From Oceaniglobus indicus (lineage in GTDB: Bacteria; Pseudomonadota; Alphaproteobacteria; Rhodobacterales; Rhodobacteraceae), in contig NZ_NMZM01000003.1 of NCBI RefSeq assembly GCF_002751875.1, forward strand, positions 62,001 through 126,000: a DNA stretch of 64,000 bases, written 5' to 3'. Shown in pieces: positions 10,039 through 19,831 of this stretch. Position 1 is the first letter of the stretch, and each line of letters opens with the position of its first letter. The translations under genes and the position numbers were made by a program. The notes beneath the pieces are model-generated. The model did no database searches. It was not told where the DNA came from and saw nothing but the letters and a program-made list of their open reading frames with translations.

Positions 10039-11379
10039 CTACCCCGCCTTTCCATAGATCGCGGCAATTTTCGCCAAGGCGGCGTCCGGCGTCAACTCTT
10101 CCGAGACACCGGTGCGGCGCGACGTCAGCTCGACCACCCCGTTCTTCAGGCCCCGCGGCCCGACGGTGATGCGCCACGGCAGGCCGATCAGGTCCATGGT
10201 GGCGAACTTGCCGCCCGCGCGTTCGTTGCGGTCGTCGTAAAGCGGCTCAAGCCCCATGGCGTTCAACTGCCCATAGAGCGACTCGCAGGCGGCGTCGGCC
10301 TCGCCGTCGCCCTGTTTCAGGTTGACGATCCCGACATGGAACGGCGTGACGCCTTCGGGCCAGATGATGCCCTTGTCGTCGTGACTGGCCTCGATGATCG
10401 CGCCGACCAGGCGCGACACGCCGATGCCGTGGCTGCCCATGTGGACCGGAACGCGGTTGCCTTCGCTGTCGCTGACGGTGGCGCCCATGGCGTCGGAATA
10501 CTTGGTGCCGAAATAGAAGATCTGCCCGACCTCGATGCCGCGCGCGCTGCGCCGGCGCTCTTCCGGGATTTCGGCGAACAGGGCTTCGTCGTGGGTTTCG
10601 TCGGTGCGGGCATAGCGCGAGGTGAATTCCTCGAGCACGCCCTGGCATTCCGCGTGCGAATCATAATCGATGGCGCGGTCGCCGAATTTCAGATCGGTGA
10701 TCTCGGAATCATAAAACACCTCGGATTCGCCGGTGTCGGCCAGCACCAGGAATTCGTGGGTGTCGTCGCCGCCGATCGGCCCGGAATCGGCACGCATCGG
10801 GATCGCCTGCAATCCCATCCGCTCATAGGTGCGCAGGTAGGTCACCAGGTGCCGGTTATACGAGTGCAGCGCGTCTTCGCGGGTCAGATCGAAGTTGTAG
10901 CCGTCCTTCATCAGGAACTCGCGCCCCCGCATGACGCCGAACCGCGGCCGCACCTCGTCGCGGAACTTCCACTGGATATGATAGAGCGTCAGCGGCAGAT
11001 CCTTGTAGCTGCTGACGTTCGCGCGGAAGATGTCGGTGATCAGTTCCTCGTTGGTGGGACCGAACAGCATTTCACGGTCGTGACGGTCTGTGATGCGCAG
11101 CATCTCCTCGCCGTATGCCTCGTAACGGCCGGATTCGCGCCACAGGTCGGCGGACTGGATCGTCGGCATCAACAGCGGGATGTGGCCCGCCTTCTGTTGT
11201 TCCTCGTGAACGATGTTCTCGATGTTCTTCAACACCTTGAAGCCCAGCGGCAGCCACGAATAGATGCCCGCGCTGGCCTGCTTTATCATCCCCGCCCGCA
11301 GCATCAGGCGATGCGAGACGATCTGTGCCTCGGACGGCGTTTCTTTCAGCACAGGCAGGAAATAGCGGGTCAGGCGCAT
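10039..11379 (-). CDS. proS: Prolyl-tRNA synthetase (short alphaproteobacterial form)
   Basis: Attaches proline to tRNA-Pro. From the start at 11379 ([19 protein letters not shown]) the protein has 446 residues, the short form lacking the ~180-residue editing insertion of E. coli ProS. Class II motifs are visible: motif 1 near [20 protein letters not shown], motif 2 ([20 protein letters not shown]) and motif 3 ([16 protein letters not shown]). The anticodon-binding domain closes the protein. The frame stays open far upstream of 11379, but that DNA is antisense to the neighbouring plus-strand genes. Confidence 0.94.
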   Translation of the reverse strand: MRLTRYFLPVLKETPSEAQIVSHRLMLRAGMIKQASAGIYSWLPLGFKVLKNIENIVHEEQQKAGHIPLLMPTIQSADLWRESGRYEAYGEEMLRITDRHDREMLFGPTNEELITDIFRANVSSYKDLPLTLYHIQWKFRDEVRPRFGVMRGREFLMKDGYNFDLTREDALHSYNRHLVTYLRTYERMGLQAIPMRADSGPIGGDDTHEFLVLADTGESEVFYDSEITDLKFGDRAIDYDSHAECQGVLEEFTSRYARTDETHDEALFAEIPEERRRSARGIEVGQIFYFGTKYSDAMGATVSDSEGNRVPVHMGSHGIGVSRLVGAIIEASHDDKGIIWPEGVTPFHVGIVNLKQGDGEADAACESLYGQLNAMGLEPLYDDRNERAGGKFATMDLIGLPWRITVGPRGLKNGVVELTSRRTGVSEELTPDAALAKIAAIYGKAG

Positions 11380-11694
11380 GGGGTCGGTCCTTGGTGCATG
11401 TTGGGCTGCGTCGGTTGGTAGGCGATCCGTCGGTGCCGGGCAAGCGTCGGTTGCCCGAATCAGATCTTCACAGTGGTTGCGCCCGGTCGGGTTCGGCGTG
11501 CCATCGGTCACCGAAGTAATCACCATCGCACGCCCGGCAACGATGCGCCGCGACCTTCTTCGATGCGGCCGCATCCGCCGTGGGCGCCCGCCGGCACCCG
11601 CGTGTGTCCGAACGGCGATGAAGCCCCCCATTGCGAGCCCTTGCGCGCATACCCCGCATAAGGGACAAAGGTCAGGTCCAACCCCGAGGATTCC
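11380..11694. other. Divergent intergenic region, proS / perM-like gene
   Basis: A 315-base gap between two divergent start codons. It must hold both promoters, but I could not pick out convincing -35/-10 pairs, a riboswitch or an RNA gene. Short open frames here have no family resemblance. Confidence 0.5.
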
Positions 11695-12765
11695 ATGGCC
11701 CTGCCCGTTCGCGATCAGATGAAATACTGGGGCATCGCGGCGGCGGTGTTCCTGTTCCTGCTGTGGTGGCTGGGGGATGTGATCCTGCCGTTCCTTCTGG
11801 GCGGCGGCATCGCCTATCTGCTCGACCCGCTGGCGGACCGGTTGCAGAAGCTGGGGCTGAGCCGGGCGATGGCGACCACGGTGATCACCATCATCGCCAT
11901 CCTGCTTTTCGTCGTGCTGGCGCTGGCGGTCATTCCGACGCTGATCAACCAGGCCGCAGGGCTGATCGAATCCGCGCCAAAGATCGCCAACAACCTGCAG
12001 GCGTTCCTGACCGACCGTTTCCCCGGCATCATCGACGACGGATCGGTGCTGCGCAAATCCCTGGCCGGGGTCGGTGAGGCGATCCAGGCGCGCGGCGGCG
12101 AGTTGATGAACCGTTTGCTGGCGTCGGTGTCGGGCGTTCTGAACGTTCTGGTCCTGGTCGTGATCGTGCCGGTTGTGGCTTTCTACCTGCTGCTGGACTG
12201 GGACAACATGGTCGCCAAGATCGACGCGCTGCTGCCGCGCGAACATGTCGATACCGTGCGCTATCTCGCGCGCGAGATCGACCGGACGCTGGCCGGTTTC
12301 CTGCGCGGTCAGGGCCTGGTCTGCCTGATCCTCGGCGTCTATTACGCCGTCGGCCTGATGCTGGTCGGCTTGCAGTTCGGCCTGGTCGTCGGGGCGATCG
12401 CGGGGTTCCTGACCTTCATTCCCTATGTCGGCGCGCTGGTCGGCGGCGGTCTGGCCATCGGCCTGGCGCTGTTTCAGTTCTGGGGCGACTGGATGTGGAT
12501 CGTCCTGGTCTATGCCATCTTCCAGTCGGGCCAGTTCATCGAGGGCAATATCCTGACGCCGAAACTGGTGGGCTCGTCCGTGGGCCTGCATCCCGTCTGG
12601 CTGATCTTCGCGCTGTCGGCCTTCGGAGCGTTGTTCGGCTTTGTCGGCCTGCTGGTCGCGGTGCCGCTGGCGGCGGCGCTGGGGGTGCTGGTGCGCTATG
12701 CGCTTGACCGCTATCGCCACAGCACCCTCTATAACGGAACCGCCCCCGACAACGGCGCGGAGTGA
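11695..12765 (+). CDS. AI-2E/PerM family transporter
   Basis: A 356-residue polytopic membrane protein of the AI-2 exporter-like (TqsA/PerM) family. An N-terminal pair of helices ([20 protein letters not shown]) and a [14 protein letters not shown] segment are followed by the long amphipathic region typical of the family. The conserved C-terminal core follows: [57 protein letters not shown] and [20 protein letters not shown]. Family members export small metabolites or run as Na+/H+ antiporters; the substrate here cannot be named. It sits directly ahead of hdaA, an arrangement I recall from other Rhodobacterales, and is probably co-transcribed with it. Confidence 0.88.
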   Translation: MALPVRDQMKYWGIAAAVFLFLLWWLGDVILPFLLGGGIAYLLDPLADRLQKLGLSRAMATTVITIIAILLFVVLALAVIPTLINQAAGLIESAPKIANNLQAFLTDRFPGIIDDGSVLRKSLAGVGEAIQARGGELMNRLLASVSGVLNVLVLVVIVPVVAFYLLLDWDNMVAKIDALLPREHVDTVRYLAREIDRTLAGFLRGQGLVCLILGVYYAVGLMLVGLQFGLVVGAIAGFLTFIPYVGALVGGGLAIGLALFQFWGDWMWIVLVYAIFQSGQFIEGNILTPKLVGSSVGLHPVWLIFALSAFGALFGFVGLLVAVPLAAALGVLVRYALDRYRHSTLYNGTAPDNGAE

Positions 12766-12770
12766 GGTCG

Positions 12771-13454
12771 ATGGGACGCCAGCTGATCTTCGATCTGCCA
12801 TCGGTGACGGCATTGGGGCGCGAGGATTTCTTCGTCTCCGATGCCAACCGGCTGGCGTTGTCGATGCTCGATGCCCCTGACGCCTGGCCGCAACGAAAGA
12901 TGGCGCTGGTCGGGCCTGCCGCATCCGGCAAGACGCATCTGGCCCATGTCTTTGCCGCCGCCACCGGCGCGCGCATCATCGCCGCGCGCGATCTGGCCGA
13001 CGCCGACATCCCCGCGCTGGCCGCCGGCCCCGTGGTGGTCGAGGATGTGCCAGACATCGCCGGCGACGCGGCGGCCGAACGCGCGCTGTTTCATTTGCAC
13101 AACCTGTGCCTGGCCGAAGGCGGCACGTTGCTGGTCACGGGACGCGAGGCCCCCGCCCGCTGGCGGCTGGGCCTGCCGGACCTGGCCAGCCGGATGCAGG
13201 GCACCGGGGTCGCCGCGCTCGAGCCGCCCGACGATTCGCTGCTGGCGGCCGTCATCGCCAAGCAATTCGCCGACCGCCAGCTTGACGTGGATCCTGCCGT
13301 GATCTCGTATCTCGGGTTGCGAATCGACCGGTCGTTCCAGGCGGCGCGTGACGTGGTGCGGGCGCTGGATTCCGTCTCGTTGACCGAACAGCGCGCGATC
13401 ACCCGGCCGTTGGCGGGGCGGGTTCTGGAACAGCCCGGCACGGATGGGGATTGA
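12771..13454 (+). CDS. hdaA: DnaA-homologous regulator HdaA
   Basis: A small AAA+ protein (227 residues from the ATG at 12771) resembling the AAA domain of DnaA. In alphaproteobacteria HdaA works with the DnaN clamp to stimulate ATP hydrolysis by DnaA after initiation, preventing re-replication. The start [20 protein letters not shown] fits the expected N-terminal clamp-binding motif (QLIFDLP). Walker A reads [10 protein letters not shown]. Sensor-type regions follow ([34 protein letters not shown]). A GTG at 12762 is also in frame, but GGAG lies eight bases before the ATG. The gene begins within a few bases of the perM-like stop. Confidence 0.88.
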   Translation: MGRQLIFDLPSVTALGREDFFVSDANRLALSMLDAPDAWPQRKMALVGPAASGKTHLAHVFAAATGARIIAARDLADADIPALAAGPVVVEDVPDIAGDAAAERALFHLHNLCLAEGGTLLVTGREAPARWRLGLPDLASRMQGTGVAALEPPDDSLLAAVIAKQFADRQLDVDPAVISYLGLRIDRSFQAARDVVRALDSVSLTEQRAITRPLAGRVLEQPGTDGD

Positions 13455-13503
13455 ACCGGACCACAGTCATACTTGCTTCACTTTCAGCCGTCAGGATGCG
13501 CCC

Positions 13504-15672
13504 ATGACCCTCACCGATTTTCTTGCCGCGCCGTTTCCCGACCCGGTGACACCCGGCGACGATGTGGATCTGACCGGACCCGATCGGTTCTTCAATCGCG
13601 AACTCAGCTGGCTGGCCTTCAACTGGCGGGTGCTGGAAGAGGCGGCAAATCCCCGTGTGCCGCTGCTGGAGCGTCTGCGGTTCCTGTCGATCAGCGCCAC
13701 CAACCTCGATGAATTCTACACCGTCCGCGTCGCCGGCCTGCGCGAACTGGCCCAGGCCGGCAATACCACGCCGGGCACCGACGGGCGCACGCCGGGCGAA
13801 CAGCTGACGATGATCGACATGGATGCGCGCCGCCTGATCGAACGCCAGCAACAGATGTACCTGGATCTGAAGGCCACGCTGGAAAAGGAAAACCTGTTCA
13901 TCCTGACGCGCGACCAGCTGGACGACTCGGATCTCGCGTTCCTCGAGCAGGTGTTCCTGGATCAGGTGTTCCCGATCCTGTCGCCGCTGGCGATCGACCC
14001 GGCGCATCCGTTTCCGTTCATTCCCAACACCGGCTATACGCTGGCGCTGCAACTGGAACGCAAGAGCGACCGGCGCAAGCTGCGCGCGCTGCTGCCGATC
14101 CCGCAACAGATCGCCCGCTTCATCCGTCTGCCCGCCCCCGACGGCGCCCAACGCTTCCTGCCGCTGGAAGAACTGCTGCTGCTCAGGATCTCGTCGCTTT
14201 ATCCCGGGTATGCGGAAAAGGATTCCTGCACCTTCCGCGTGCTGCGCGACAGCGATCTGGAGCTTGAGGACGAGGCCGAGGATCTGGTGCGCGAATTCGA
14301 GGTCGCGCTGAAACGGCGGCGGCGTGGCGAGGTCGTGCGCCTGACCATCTCGCCCGGGGCTCCCGGTGCCCTGCGCCGCCTGATCATGGACGAACTGCCG
14401 GTGCGCGAGGACGAGGTGTTCGAAATGGGCGGCATGATCGGCATGTCCGACCTTGCCGAACTGGTGCTCGACGAACGCCCCGATCTGCTGTGGCCCTCGT
14501 TCAATCCGCGCATCCCCGAACGGGTCCAGGACCACGACGGCGACATGTTCGCGGCGATCCGCCAGAAGGACATGCTGCTGCACCACCCCTATGAAACCTT
14601 CGACATGGTGGTGCGCTTCCTGACCCAGGCGGCCAACGATCCCGACGTGGTGGCGATCAAGCAGACCCTGTATCGAACGTCGCGCGATTCACCCATCGTG
14701 CAGGCACTTTGCGACGCCGCCGAACAGGGCAAATCCGTCACCGCGCTGGTTGAACTGAAGGCCCGCTTCGACGAGGCGGCGAACATCGCCCAGTCGCGGC
14801 GGCTGGAACGGTCGGGCGCCCATGTCGTCTATGGGTTCATGAACCTCAAGACCCACGCCAAGATCTCGACCGTGGTGCGCCGCGAGGGCGCCAAACTGGT
14901 GACCTATACCCACTATGGCACCGGCAATTATCACCCGATCACCGCGCGCTTCTATACCGACCTGTCGCTGTTCACCTGCGATGCGGCGCTCGGGCGCGAT
15001 GCCACCCGCGTGTTCAACTATCTCTCGGGCTATGCCCAGCCCGACATGCTGGAAAACCTCGCCATATCGCCACTGACGCTGAAGGACACGCTGATCGAGC
15101 GGATCGAGAACGAGGCCAGGAACGCCGCGGCCGGCAAGCCGGCGATGATCTGGGCCAAGATGAACGCGCTGGTCGATGCCGATGTGATCGACGCGCTTTA
15201 TGCCGCGTCGGGTGCGGGGGTAAAGATCAGCCTTGTCGTGCGCGGCATCTGCGGCTTGCGCCCCGGTATCGCGGGCCTGTCCGAGAACATCCGCGTCAAA
15301 TCCATCGTCGGCCGGTTCCTCGAACATTCGCGCATCGTCTGTTTCGGCAACGGCCACGAGCTGCCGTCAAGGAAAGCGCGCGTCTACATCTCGTCGGCCG
15401 ACTGGATGGGCCGCAACCTGGTGCGCCGTGTCGAAACCCTGGTCGAATGCACCAACCCCACCGTCAAGGCCCAGATCGTGTCACAGGTGATGGCGGCGAA
15501 CATGGCCGACACCGCCCAAAGCTGGCTTCTGGCGCCCGACGGCTCGGCCGAGCGGACCAGCGGCGGCACCGGTTTCAACTGCCACCGCTTTTTCATGGAA
15601 AACCCATCACTGTCGGGCCGCGGATCTGCAGGTGCCGCTGACGTGCCCGCCCTGACCCATTCGGAATACTGA
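13504..15672 (+). CDS. ppk1: Polyphosphate kinase 1
   Basis: Reversibly transfers the ATP gamma-phosphate to polyphosphate. The 722 residues start at MTLTDFLAAPFPDPV (ATG 13504). The N-terminal domain has FFNRELSWLAFNWRVLEEA and the tunnel-entry region FLSISATNLDEFYTVRVAGL. The catalytic PLD-like domains include HHPYETFDMVVRFL, VTALVELKARFDEAANI, FMNLKTHAKISTVVRREG (phospho-His region) and YTHYGTGNYHPITARFYTDL. Length and motifs are typical. It lies 50 bases after hdaA and forms a functional pair with the exopolyphosphatase gene downstream. Confidence 0.95.
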   Translation: MTLTDFLAAPFPDPVTPGDDVDLTGPDRFFNRELSWLAFNWRVLEEAANPRVPLLERLRFLSISATNLDEFYTVRVAGLRELAQAGNTTPGTDGRTPGEQLTMIDMDARRLIERQQQMYLDLKATLEKENLFILTRDQLDDSDLAFLEQVFLDQVFPILSPLAIDPAHPFPFIPNTGYTLALQLERKSDRRKLRALLPIPQQIARFIRLPAPDGAQRFLPLEELLLLRISSLYPGYAEKDSCTFRVLRDSDLELEDEAEDLVREFEVALKRRRRGEVVRLTISPGAPGALRRLIMDELPVREDEVFEMGGMIGMSDLAELVLDERPDLLWPSFNPRIPERVQDHDGDMFAAIRQKDMLLHHPYETFDMVVRFLTQAANDPDVVAIKQTLYRTSRDSPIVQALCDAAEQGKSVTALVELKARFDEAANIAQSRRLERSGAHVVYGFMNLKTHAKISTVVRREGAKLVTYTHYGTGNYHPITARFYTDLSLFTCDAALGRDATRVFNYLSGYAQPDMLENLAISPLTLKDTLIERIENEARNAAAGKPAMIWAKMNALVDADVIDALYAASGAGVKISLVVRGICGLRPGIAGLSENIRVKSIVGRFLEHSRIVCFGNGHELPSRKARVYISSADWMGRNLVRRVETLVECTNPTVKAQIVSQVMAANMADTAQSWLLAPDGSAERTSGGTGFNCHRFFMENPSLSGRGSAGAADVPALTHSEY

Positions 15673-15753
15673 CCGCCGCGCGGAAAACCACCCGGGGCTT
15701 GACCGCTTCCACCACAGGCGGGATGATTTGGGCGAACCAGGGGGCGTTGAACG

Positions 15754-16749
15754 ATGAAAGCACTGCGACTGCACGCACCCGGCGATCTGCGTCTTGACGA
15801 CGTGGCAGCGCCCGCGCCCGGCCCCGGCGAAATCACGGTCCGGATCGAGGCGGCGGGCATTTGCGGCACCGACCGCCACCTGTTCCGGAGCGAATTTCCC
15901 TGCACGCCGCCGGTGACACTCGGCCACGAATTCTGCGGTATCGTCACCGCCATCGGCGATGGGGAGACGCACATCGCCCCGGGCGACCGCGTCACCTGCG
16001 ACCCCAACATCGCTTGCGGAACCTGCGCTCAATGCACGCGCGGGCGGATCCACCTGTGCGAAAACCTCTGCGCCATCGGCATCCACCGCGATGGCGGTTT
16101 CGCCGAACAGGTCGCGATCCCGGCCCACCGCGCCTTCGTTCTGCCGCCATCGCTGGATCCGGCGCTGGGCGCGCTGGCCGAACCCCTGGCCTGCTGCATC
16201 CACGGCGTCGACCGCGGCGCCCCATTGCCGGGCGAACGGGTGCTGGTGATCGGCGGCGGCGTGATCGGGTTGCTCTGCGTGCAACTGGCCCGGCTGGCGG
16301 GCGCCCATGTGTCGCTGCTGACCCGTTCGCCCGACAAGCGGGCGCTGGCCGAAACCATGGGCGCGTCCCACACCGCCGCAACGCCGCAAGCGGCGCTGGC
16401 CGAGTGCCCGGCCGGCTATGATCTGGTTTTGGAATGTGCCGGCGTGCCCGATACCGTGGTCGCGGCGCCCGCACTGACGGCGCGCGGAGGCCGGATCGTC
16501 GTGCTTGGCGTCCTGGCACAAAGGGCACAGGTGTCGATCGAACCCTTCGATCTGCTGTTCCGCGAAATCGACCTGAAAACCAGCTTCCTCAACCCGTTCA
16601 CCCAGGGGCGCGCGGCCGACCTGATCGCATCGGGCCGGTTGTCCCTTGCGCCACTGGTCAGCCGCACCGTTCCCCTGTCCCGGGCGGCCGCCGCGATCAC
16701 CGAACCCGCCGCACCGGGCGACATCCGCGTCATGGTCGTGCCCGACTGA
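15754..16749 (+). CDS. Zinc-dependent alcohol/polyol dehydrogenase (MDR family)
   Basis: A 331-residue medium-chain dehydrogenase of the sorbitol/threonine-dehydrogenase type. Catalytic zinc residues appear in AAGICGTDRHLF (Cys) and GHEFCG (His-Glu). The structural zinc site is the four-Cys cluster CDPNIACGTCAQCTRGRIHLC. The Rossmann motif is VLVIGGGVIGLLCVQLA. NAD-dependent oxidation of a secondary alcohol or polyol is likely; the substrate is unknown. It is inserted between ppk1 and ppx on the same strand, with ~80-base gaps on either side, and has no obvious link to polyphosphate. Confidence 0.85.
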   Translation: MKALRLHAPGDLRLDDVAAPAPGPGEITVRIEAAGICGTDRHLFRSEFPCTPPVTLGHEFCGIVTAIGDGETHIAPGDRVTCDPNIACGTCAQCTRGRIHLCENLCAIGIHRDGGFAEQVAIPAHRAFVLPPSLDPALGALAEPLACCIHGVDRGAPLPGERVLVIGGGVIGLLCVQLARLAGAHVSLLTRSPDKRALAETMGASHTAATPQAALAECPAGYDLVLECAGVPDTVVAAPALTARGGRIVVLGVLAQRAQVSIEPFDLLFREIDLKTSFLNPFTQGRAADLIASGRLSLAPLVSRTVPLSRAAAAITEPAAPGDIRVMVVPD

Positions 16750-16830
16750 CCCCGGGGCGGCGTCATCGTTGACCTTCACGCCCCGTCGGGGCAGGGTCCG
16801 CACAACGGAACGATCCACCGGAGAGACACG

Positions 16831-18405
16831 ATGGACGATGGCCTTCAGGACCACACCGAAGACCACGGGCTCTTCGGCCGCCCCCTGTTCGACGATCCGG
16901 CCGCACGCGCCCTCAGCCGCGTCGGGGTGGTCGATGTCGGATCGAACTCGGTTCGGATGGTCGTTTTCGACGGCGCCGCGCGAAGCCCGGCGTATTTCTT
17001 CAACGAAAAGGTCATGGCCGGCCTCGGCGCGGGCTTTGCCGAAACCGGCCGGCTGAACCCAGAAGGCCGGGTGCGGGCGCTGGCCGCCCTGAAACGGTTC
17101 CGCCGGCTGGCCGAAGGCATGGGGGCCATGCCGCTGACCGTCGTGGCGACCGCGGCCGTGCGCGAGGCATCGGACGGCCCGGAATTCCGCGCCGAGGTCC
17201 AGCGCGAGACCGGCCTGAAGATGTGGGTCGTCGACGGCCGCGAAGAGGCGCGCCTGTCGGCGCAGGGCGTGCTGCTGGGCTGGCCCGGCGCCTATGGTCT
17301 GGTCTGCGACATCGGCGGATCGTCGATGGAGCTGGCGCAGATCTTCGACGGCCAGGTCGGCAAACGCGTCAGCTCGGGCCTCGGCCCCCTGCGCCTTCAG
17401 GGTGTCAAAGGCGGCAAGAAGGGCATCAAGACCGAAATCGCCACGACACTGGATCGGCTGGTCGAGGAGATGGGCGTCGACAACAAGCGCCTGTTCCTGG
17501 TGGGCGGATCCTGGCGGGCGATCGCACGCATCGACATGGCGCGCCGCAACTATCCCCTGATCGTGCAGCATGAATACCGCATGACGATCAAGGGCATCTC
17601 CGAAACCATCCAGTTCATCGAAGACAACACGGTGGCGGATCTGCGCGCCATGACCGGCATCGGCGAATCGCGCATGGCCCTGGTGCCGCTGGCGGCGATG
17701 GTGCTGAAACAGCTGGTGCGCCGGTTCAAACCCCGCGACATCGCGATCTCCAGCTATGGCATCCGCGAAGGCATGCTGTTCGAACAGATGCCCAAGATGC
17801 TGCGCGACCGTGATCCCCTGATCGAGGCGTGCCGCTTTGCCGAACAGAAGGACGCGCGGATGCCGGGCTTCGGCCGGGCGCTGTTCCAGTTCATCCAGCC
17901 GCTGTTCAAGGGCGACGATGCACGGCGCCAGCGCATCGTGCGCGCCGCCTGCCTGCTGCACGACGTCAGCTGGCGCGCGCACCCCGACTATCGCCACGAG
18001 GCCTGCTTCGATAACGCGACCCGCGCGAACCTTGGCGCCCTGACCCACCCCGAACGGGTATTCCTGGGCCTGTCACTGTTGCACCGCTACAAGAACTCCC
18101 GCTCCGGCTCGCGCTTCGAACCGATGATCGACCTGCTGAGCGAGAAGGAAGCCGCGCAGGCCGAGGTCTTGGGCCGCGCCATGCGGTTCGGTGCGATGTT
18201 CTCGGCCGAAAAGCCCGGGTCTCTGGGCGAACTGCGCTGGTTCCCCAAGAAGAAGGTGCTGGAACTGTGGCTGAACGATCATGCGTTCGACCTGTTCGGC
18301 GAGGTCGCGCAATCGCGTTTCCTCAGCCTTGTTTCGGCCCTCGGTGCCGAAAGCCAGGTCAAGCGGCAGAGGGGCGGAAACAAACCCGCGCCGGATGTCG
18401 CGTAA
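16831..18405 (+). CDS. ppx: Exopolyphosphatase / guanosine pentaphosphatase (Ppx/GppA family)
   Basis: Hydrolyses terminal phosphate from polyphosphate and possibly pppGpp. The 524-residue protein has the ASKHA phosphate-1 motif VGVVDVGSNSVRMVVFDG, the phosphate-2-type motif LVCDIGGSSMELAQI, and MTVVATAAVREASDGPEF-like sequence between them. The C-terminal part (from about residue 330) is an HD-like helical domain (FGRALFQFIQPLF, RAACLLHDVSW, FLGLSLLHRYKNSRSG). An ATG with GGAGAG upstream sets the start. With ppk1 it balances synthesis and breakdown of polyphosphate. Confidence 0.93.
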   Translation: MDDGLQDHTEDHGLFGRPLFDDPAARALSRVGVVDVGSNSVRMVVFDGAARSPAYFFNEKVMAGLGAGFAETGRLNPEGRVRALAALKRFRRLAEGMGAMPLTVVATAAVREASDGPEFRAEVQRETGLKMWVVDGREEARLSAQGVLLGWPGAYGLVCDIGGSSMELAQIFDGQVGKRVSSGLGPLRLQGVKGGKKGIKTEIATTLDRLVEEMGVDNKRLFLVGGSWRAIARIDMARRNYPLIVQHEYRMTIKGISETIQFIEDNTVADLRAMTGIGESRMALVPLAAMVLKQLVRRFKPRDIAISSYGIREGMLFEQMPKMLRDRDPLIEACRFAEQKDARMPGFGRALFQFIQPLFKGDDARRQRIVRAACLLHDVSWRAHPDYRHEACFDNATRANLGALTHPERVFLGLSLLHRYKNSRSGSRFEPMIDLLSEKEAAQAEVLGRAMRFGAMFSAEKPGSLGELRWFPKKKVLELWLNDHAFDLFGEVAQSRFLSLVSALGAESQVKRQRGGNKPAPDVA

Positions 18406-18410
18406 CCGCT

Positions 18411-18447
18411 GACGTCTTACCGACGCAAATACGCCCGCGCAGCGCGC
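18411..18447 (-). repeat. GGAGTATTT-family extragenic repeat, variant copy
   Basis: Read on the minus strand it contains GGCGTATTTGCGTCGGTAAG, matching the consensus GG(A/C)GTATTTnCGTCrGTAAG. It sits just after the ppx stop, between convergent genes. Confidence 0.55.
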
Positions 18448-18468
18448 ATCCGGTGTCGCAGCGCGCGC

Positions 18469-18807
18469 TCAGATCTCGATTTCATCGCCCGGGAGGGGTG
18501 TCACGTCATCGCCCGGAGCCGGCGCCGCGGGGGCGTCCGGTTTGCGACGCAGGATGATATCGCCGTTCGGCAGCACCTCGGGCGCCTGGTAATCATCCAG
18601 ATCCTCGATCCCCAGACCTTGCCAGTTCAGCGCGCCAAGCTGTTCGGCCAGGTCCCGCATCGCCGGATCCACCCGGTCGATCAGCCCGCGCAACAGCGTG
18701 CGCGCGCCTTCGCCCAGCAGATCGACGCCCTTGCCGATCTCGCCGTCGTCCGCGTGCAGCGGCGTGGCAAGGGTCATGCAGACCAGCAAGGGAAGTACGC
18801 GTCTCAT
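18469..18807 (-). CDS. Small secreted protein, conserved-looking, function unknown
   Basis: 112 residues from the ATG at 18807 (AGGGTG seven bases upstream favours it over the GTG at 18816). A signal peptide is visible (MRRVLPLLVCMTLATPLHA), so it is periplasmic. The mature part starts DDGEIGKGVDLLGEGARTLL, an amphipathic helical stretch, then DLAEQLGALNWQGLGIEDLD. It ends in an acidic Pro-rich tail (PAAPAPGDDVTPLPGDEIEI). The EVLPNGDIILRRKP segment looks conserved in kind. I recall similar short proteins in roseobacters carrying uninformative names. No catalytic motif is seen. Confidence 0.75.
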   Translation of the reverse strand: MRRVLPLLVCMTLATPLHADDGEIGKGVDLLGEGARTLLRGLIDRVDPAMRDLAEQLGALNWQGLGIEDLDDYQAPEVLPNGDIILRRKPDAPAAPAPGDDVTPLPGDEIEI

Positions 18808-18838
18808 GGATGGCACCCTAGCATGGGACGGCCCGCGA

Positions 18839-19831
18839 TCACAAATCCAACGTCACCGGGAAGTGATCGGAAGCCACCAGCAACGCATCGCGCAGCGGGA
18901 TGTCGGCGAAGCAGTCCTGGTCCTCGAACGGATGCCAGATGCGCCACACGGGGCATCGCGCGGCCAGGTCGGGTGACACCATGATGTAATCCAGCAGGGC
19001 TTGCAGCCATCGCTTTTCGGGCTGGATCCAGAACCGCGCGGACGTGGGCGCGGCCGCCGCCCGGCGCGACAGGATCCGTGCGGCATGGGGATCATGCAGC
19101 CGGGTTGCCGTGCCCTCGCCCAGAACGATTTCCACGCTCGACCGCCCGAACAGCTTTTCATATTCATCCAGGCCGGGACCGTCGTTGAAATCGCCCAGCA
19201 CGATCAACGGTTCCTTCGCGTCCAAATGGGCCGCTACCCGCTGACGCAGCCAGATGCATTGGGCCAGCGCCTTGCGGCGATTGGCGATGGCCATGCGCGT
19301 CGCTTCCGCCGGGGTGCGGGCCCCGTGGGGCGCCTTGCTTTTCGCATGCACACCGATCAGACGCAGCGTTTCACCCTCGGCCTCGAACAGGACCTCGAGC
19401 GGTGGCTTGGACCAGCGAACGGTATCCGGCGCGGCGTCGGAATCCAGATCGATCGCGAAAGCCTGATCGAACCGCGGCGCTCCGAGTTCGCTGGGATCGT
19501 GCAGCGCGGTTACCACGTCCGGATCATACAACAGCGCGATTTCCTGCTGGGTGTCGTTGGCAAAGCCGATCAACGCCTGTCGCGCGCGCAATCCGAACCT
19601 TTCCGCGAATGTTTCCAGCGCCCGCGCGCCATCGCGGCGCCGGCTGGTGTCGGGCGCTTCGATCACCATGACGGCATCGACGTCCAAAGCGGTGAACACG
19701 CGCCCCAGCGCCGCGATCTGGGCCGCACGCGTGATGTCGCGGCGTCCGGACCAGCCCTCATCCTCCAGAAGTTCCCCGTGATCGTCGAACAGCGAATCGA
19801 ACCATTCGACGTTGTAGGTGGCGATCCGCAT
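18839..19831 (-). CDS. Endonuclease/exonuclease/phosphatase family protein
   Basis: 330 residues with the full EEP fold signature: MRIATYNVEWFDSLFDD at the N-terminus, DAVMVIEAPD (metal-binding Glu), LIGVHAKSKAPHGARTP, LIVLGDFNDGPGLDEYEKL and SDHFPVTLDL at the C-terminus. No signal peptide, so cytoplasmic, and probably a Mg2+-dependent phosphodiesterase of unknown substrate. Its ATG immediately follows the stop of the J-domain gene upstream, so the two are probably one transcript. It is not a paralogous pair with the frameshifted EEP gene at 7.6-8.7 kb; the sequences differ outside the catalytic motifs. Confidence 0.88.
   Translation of the reverse strand: MRIATYNVEWFDSLFDDHGELLEDEGWSGRRDITRAAQIAALGRVFTALDVDAVMVIEAPDTSRRRDGARALETFAERFGLRARQALIGFANDTQQEIALLYDPDVVTALHDPSELGAPRFDQAFAIDLDSDAAPDTVRWSKPPLEVLFEAEGETLRLIGVHAKSKAPHGARTPAEATRMAIANRRKALAQCIWLRQRVAAHLDAKEPLIVLGDFNDGPGLDEYEKLFGRSSVEIVLGEGTATRLHDPHAARILSRRAAAAPTSARFWIQPEKRWLQALLDYIMVSPDLAARCPVWRIWHPFEDQDCFADIPLRDALLVASDHFPVTLDL

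Noticed and set aside
11380-12924. 500-codon upstream extension of the proS frame
   Set aside because: Antisense to the perM-like and hdaA genes and unlike any ProS N-terminus; the true start is the ATG at 11379.
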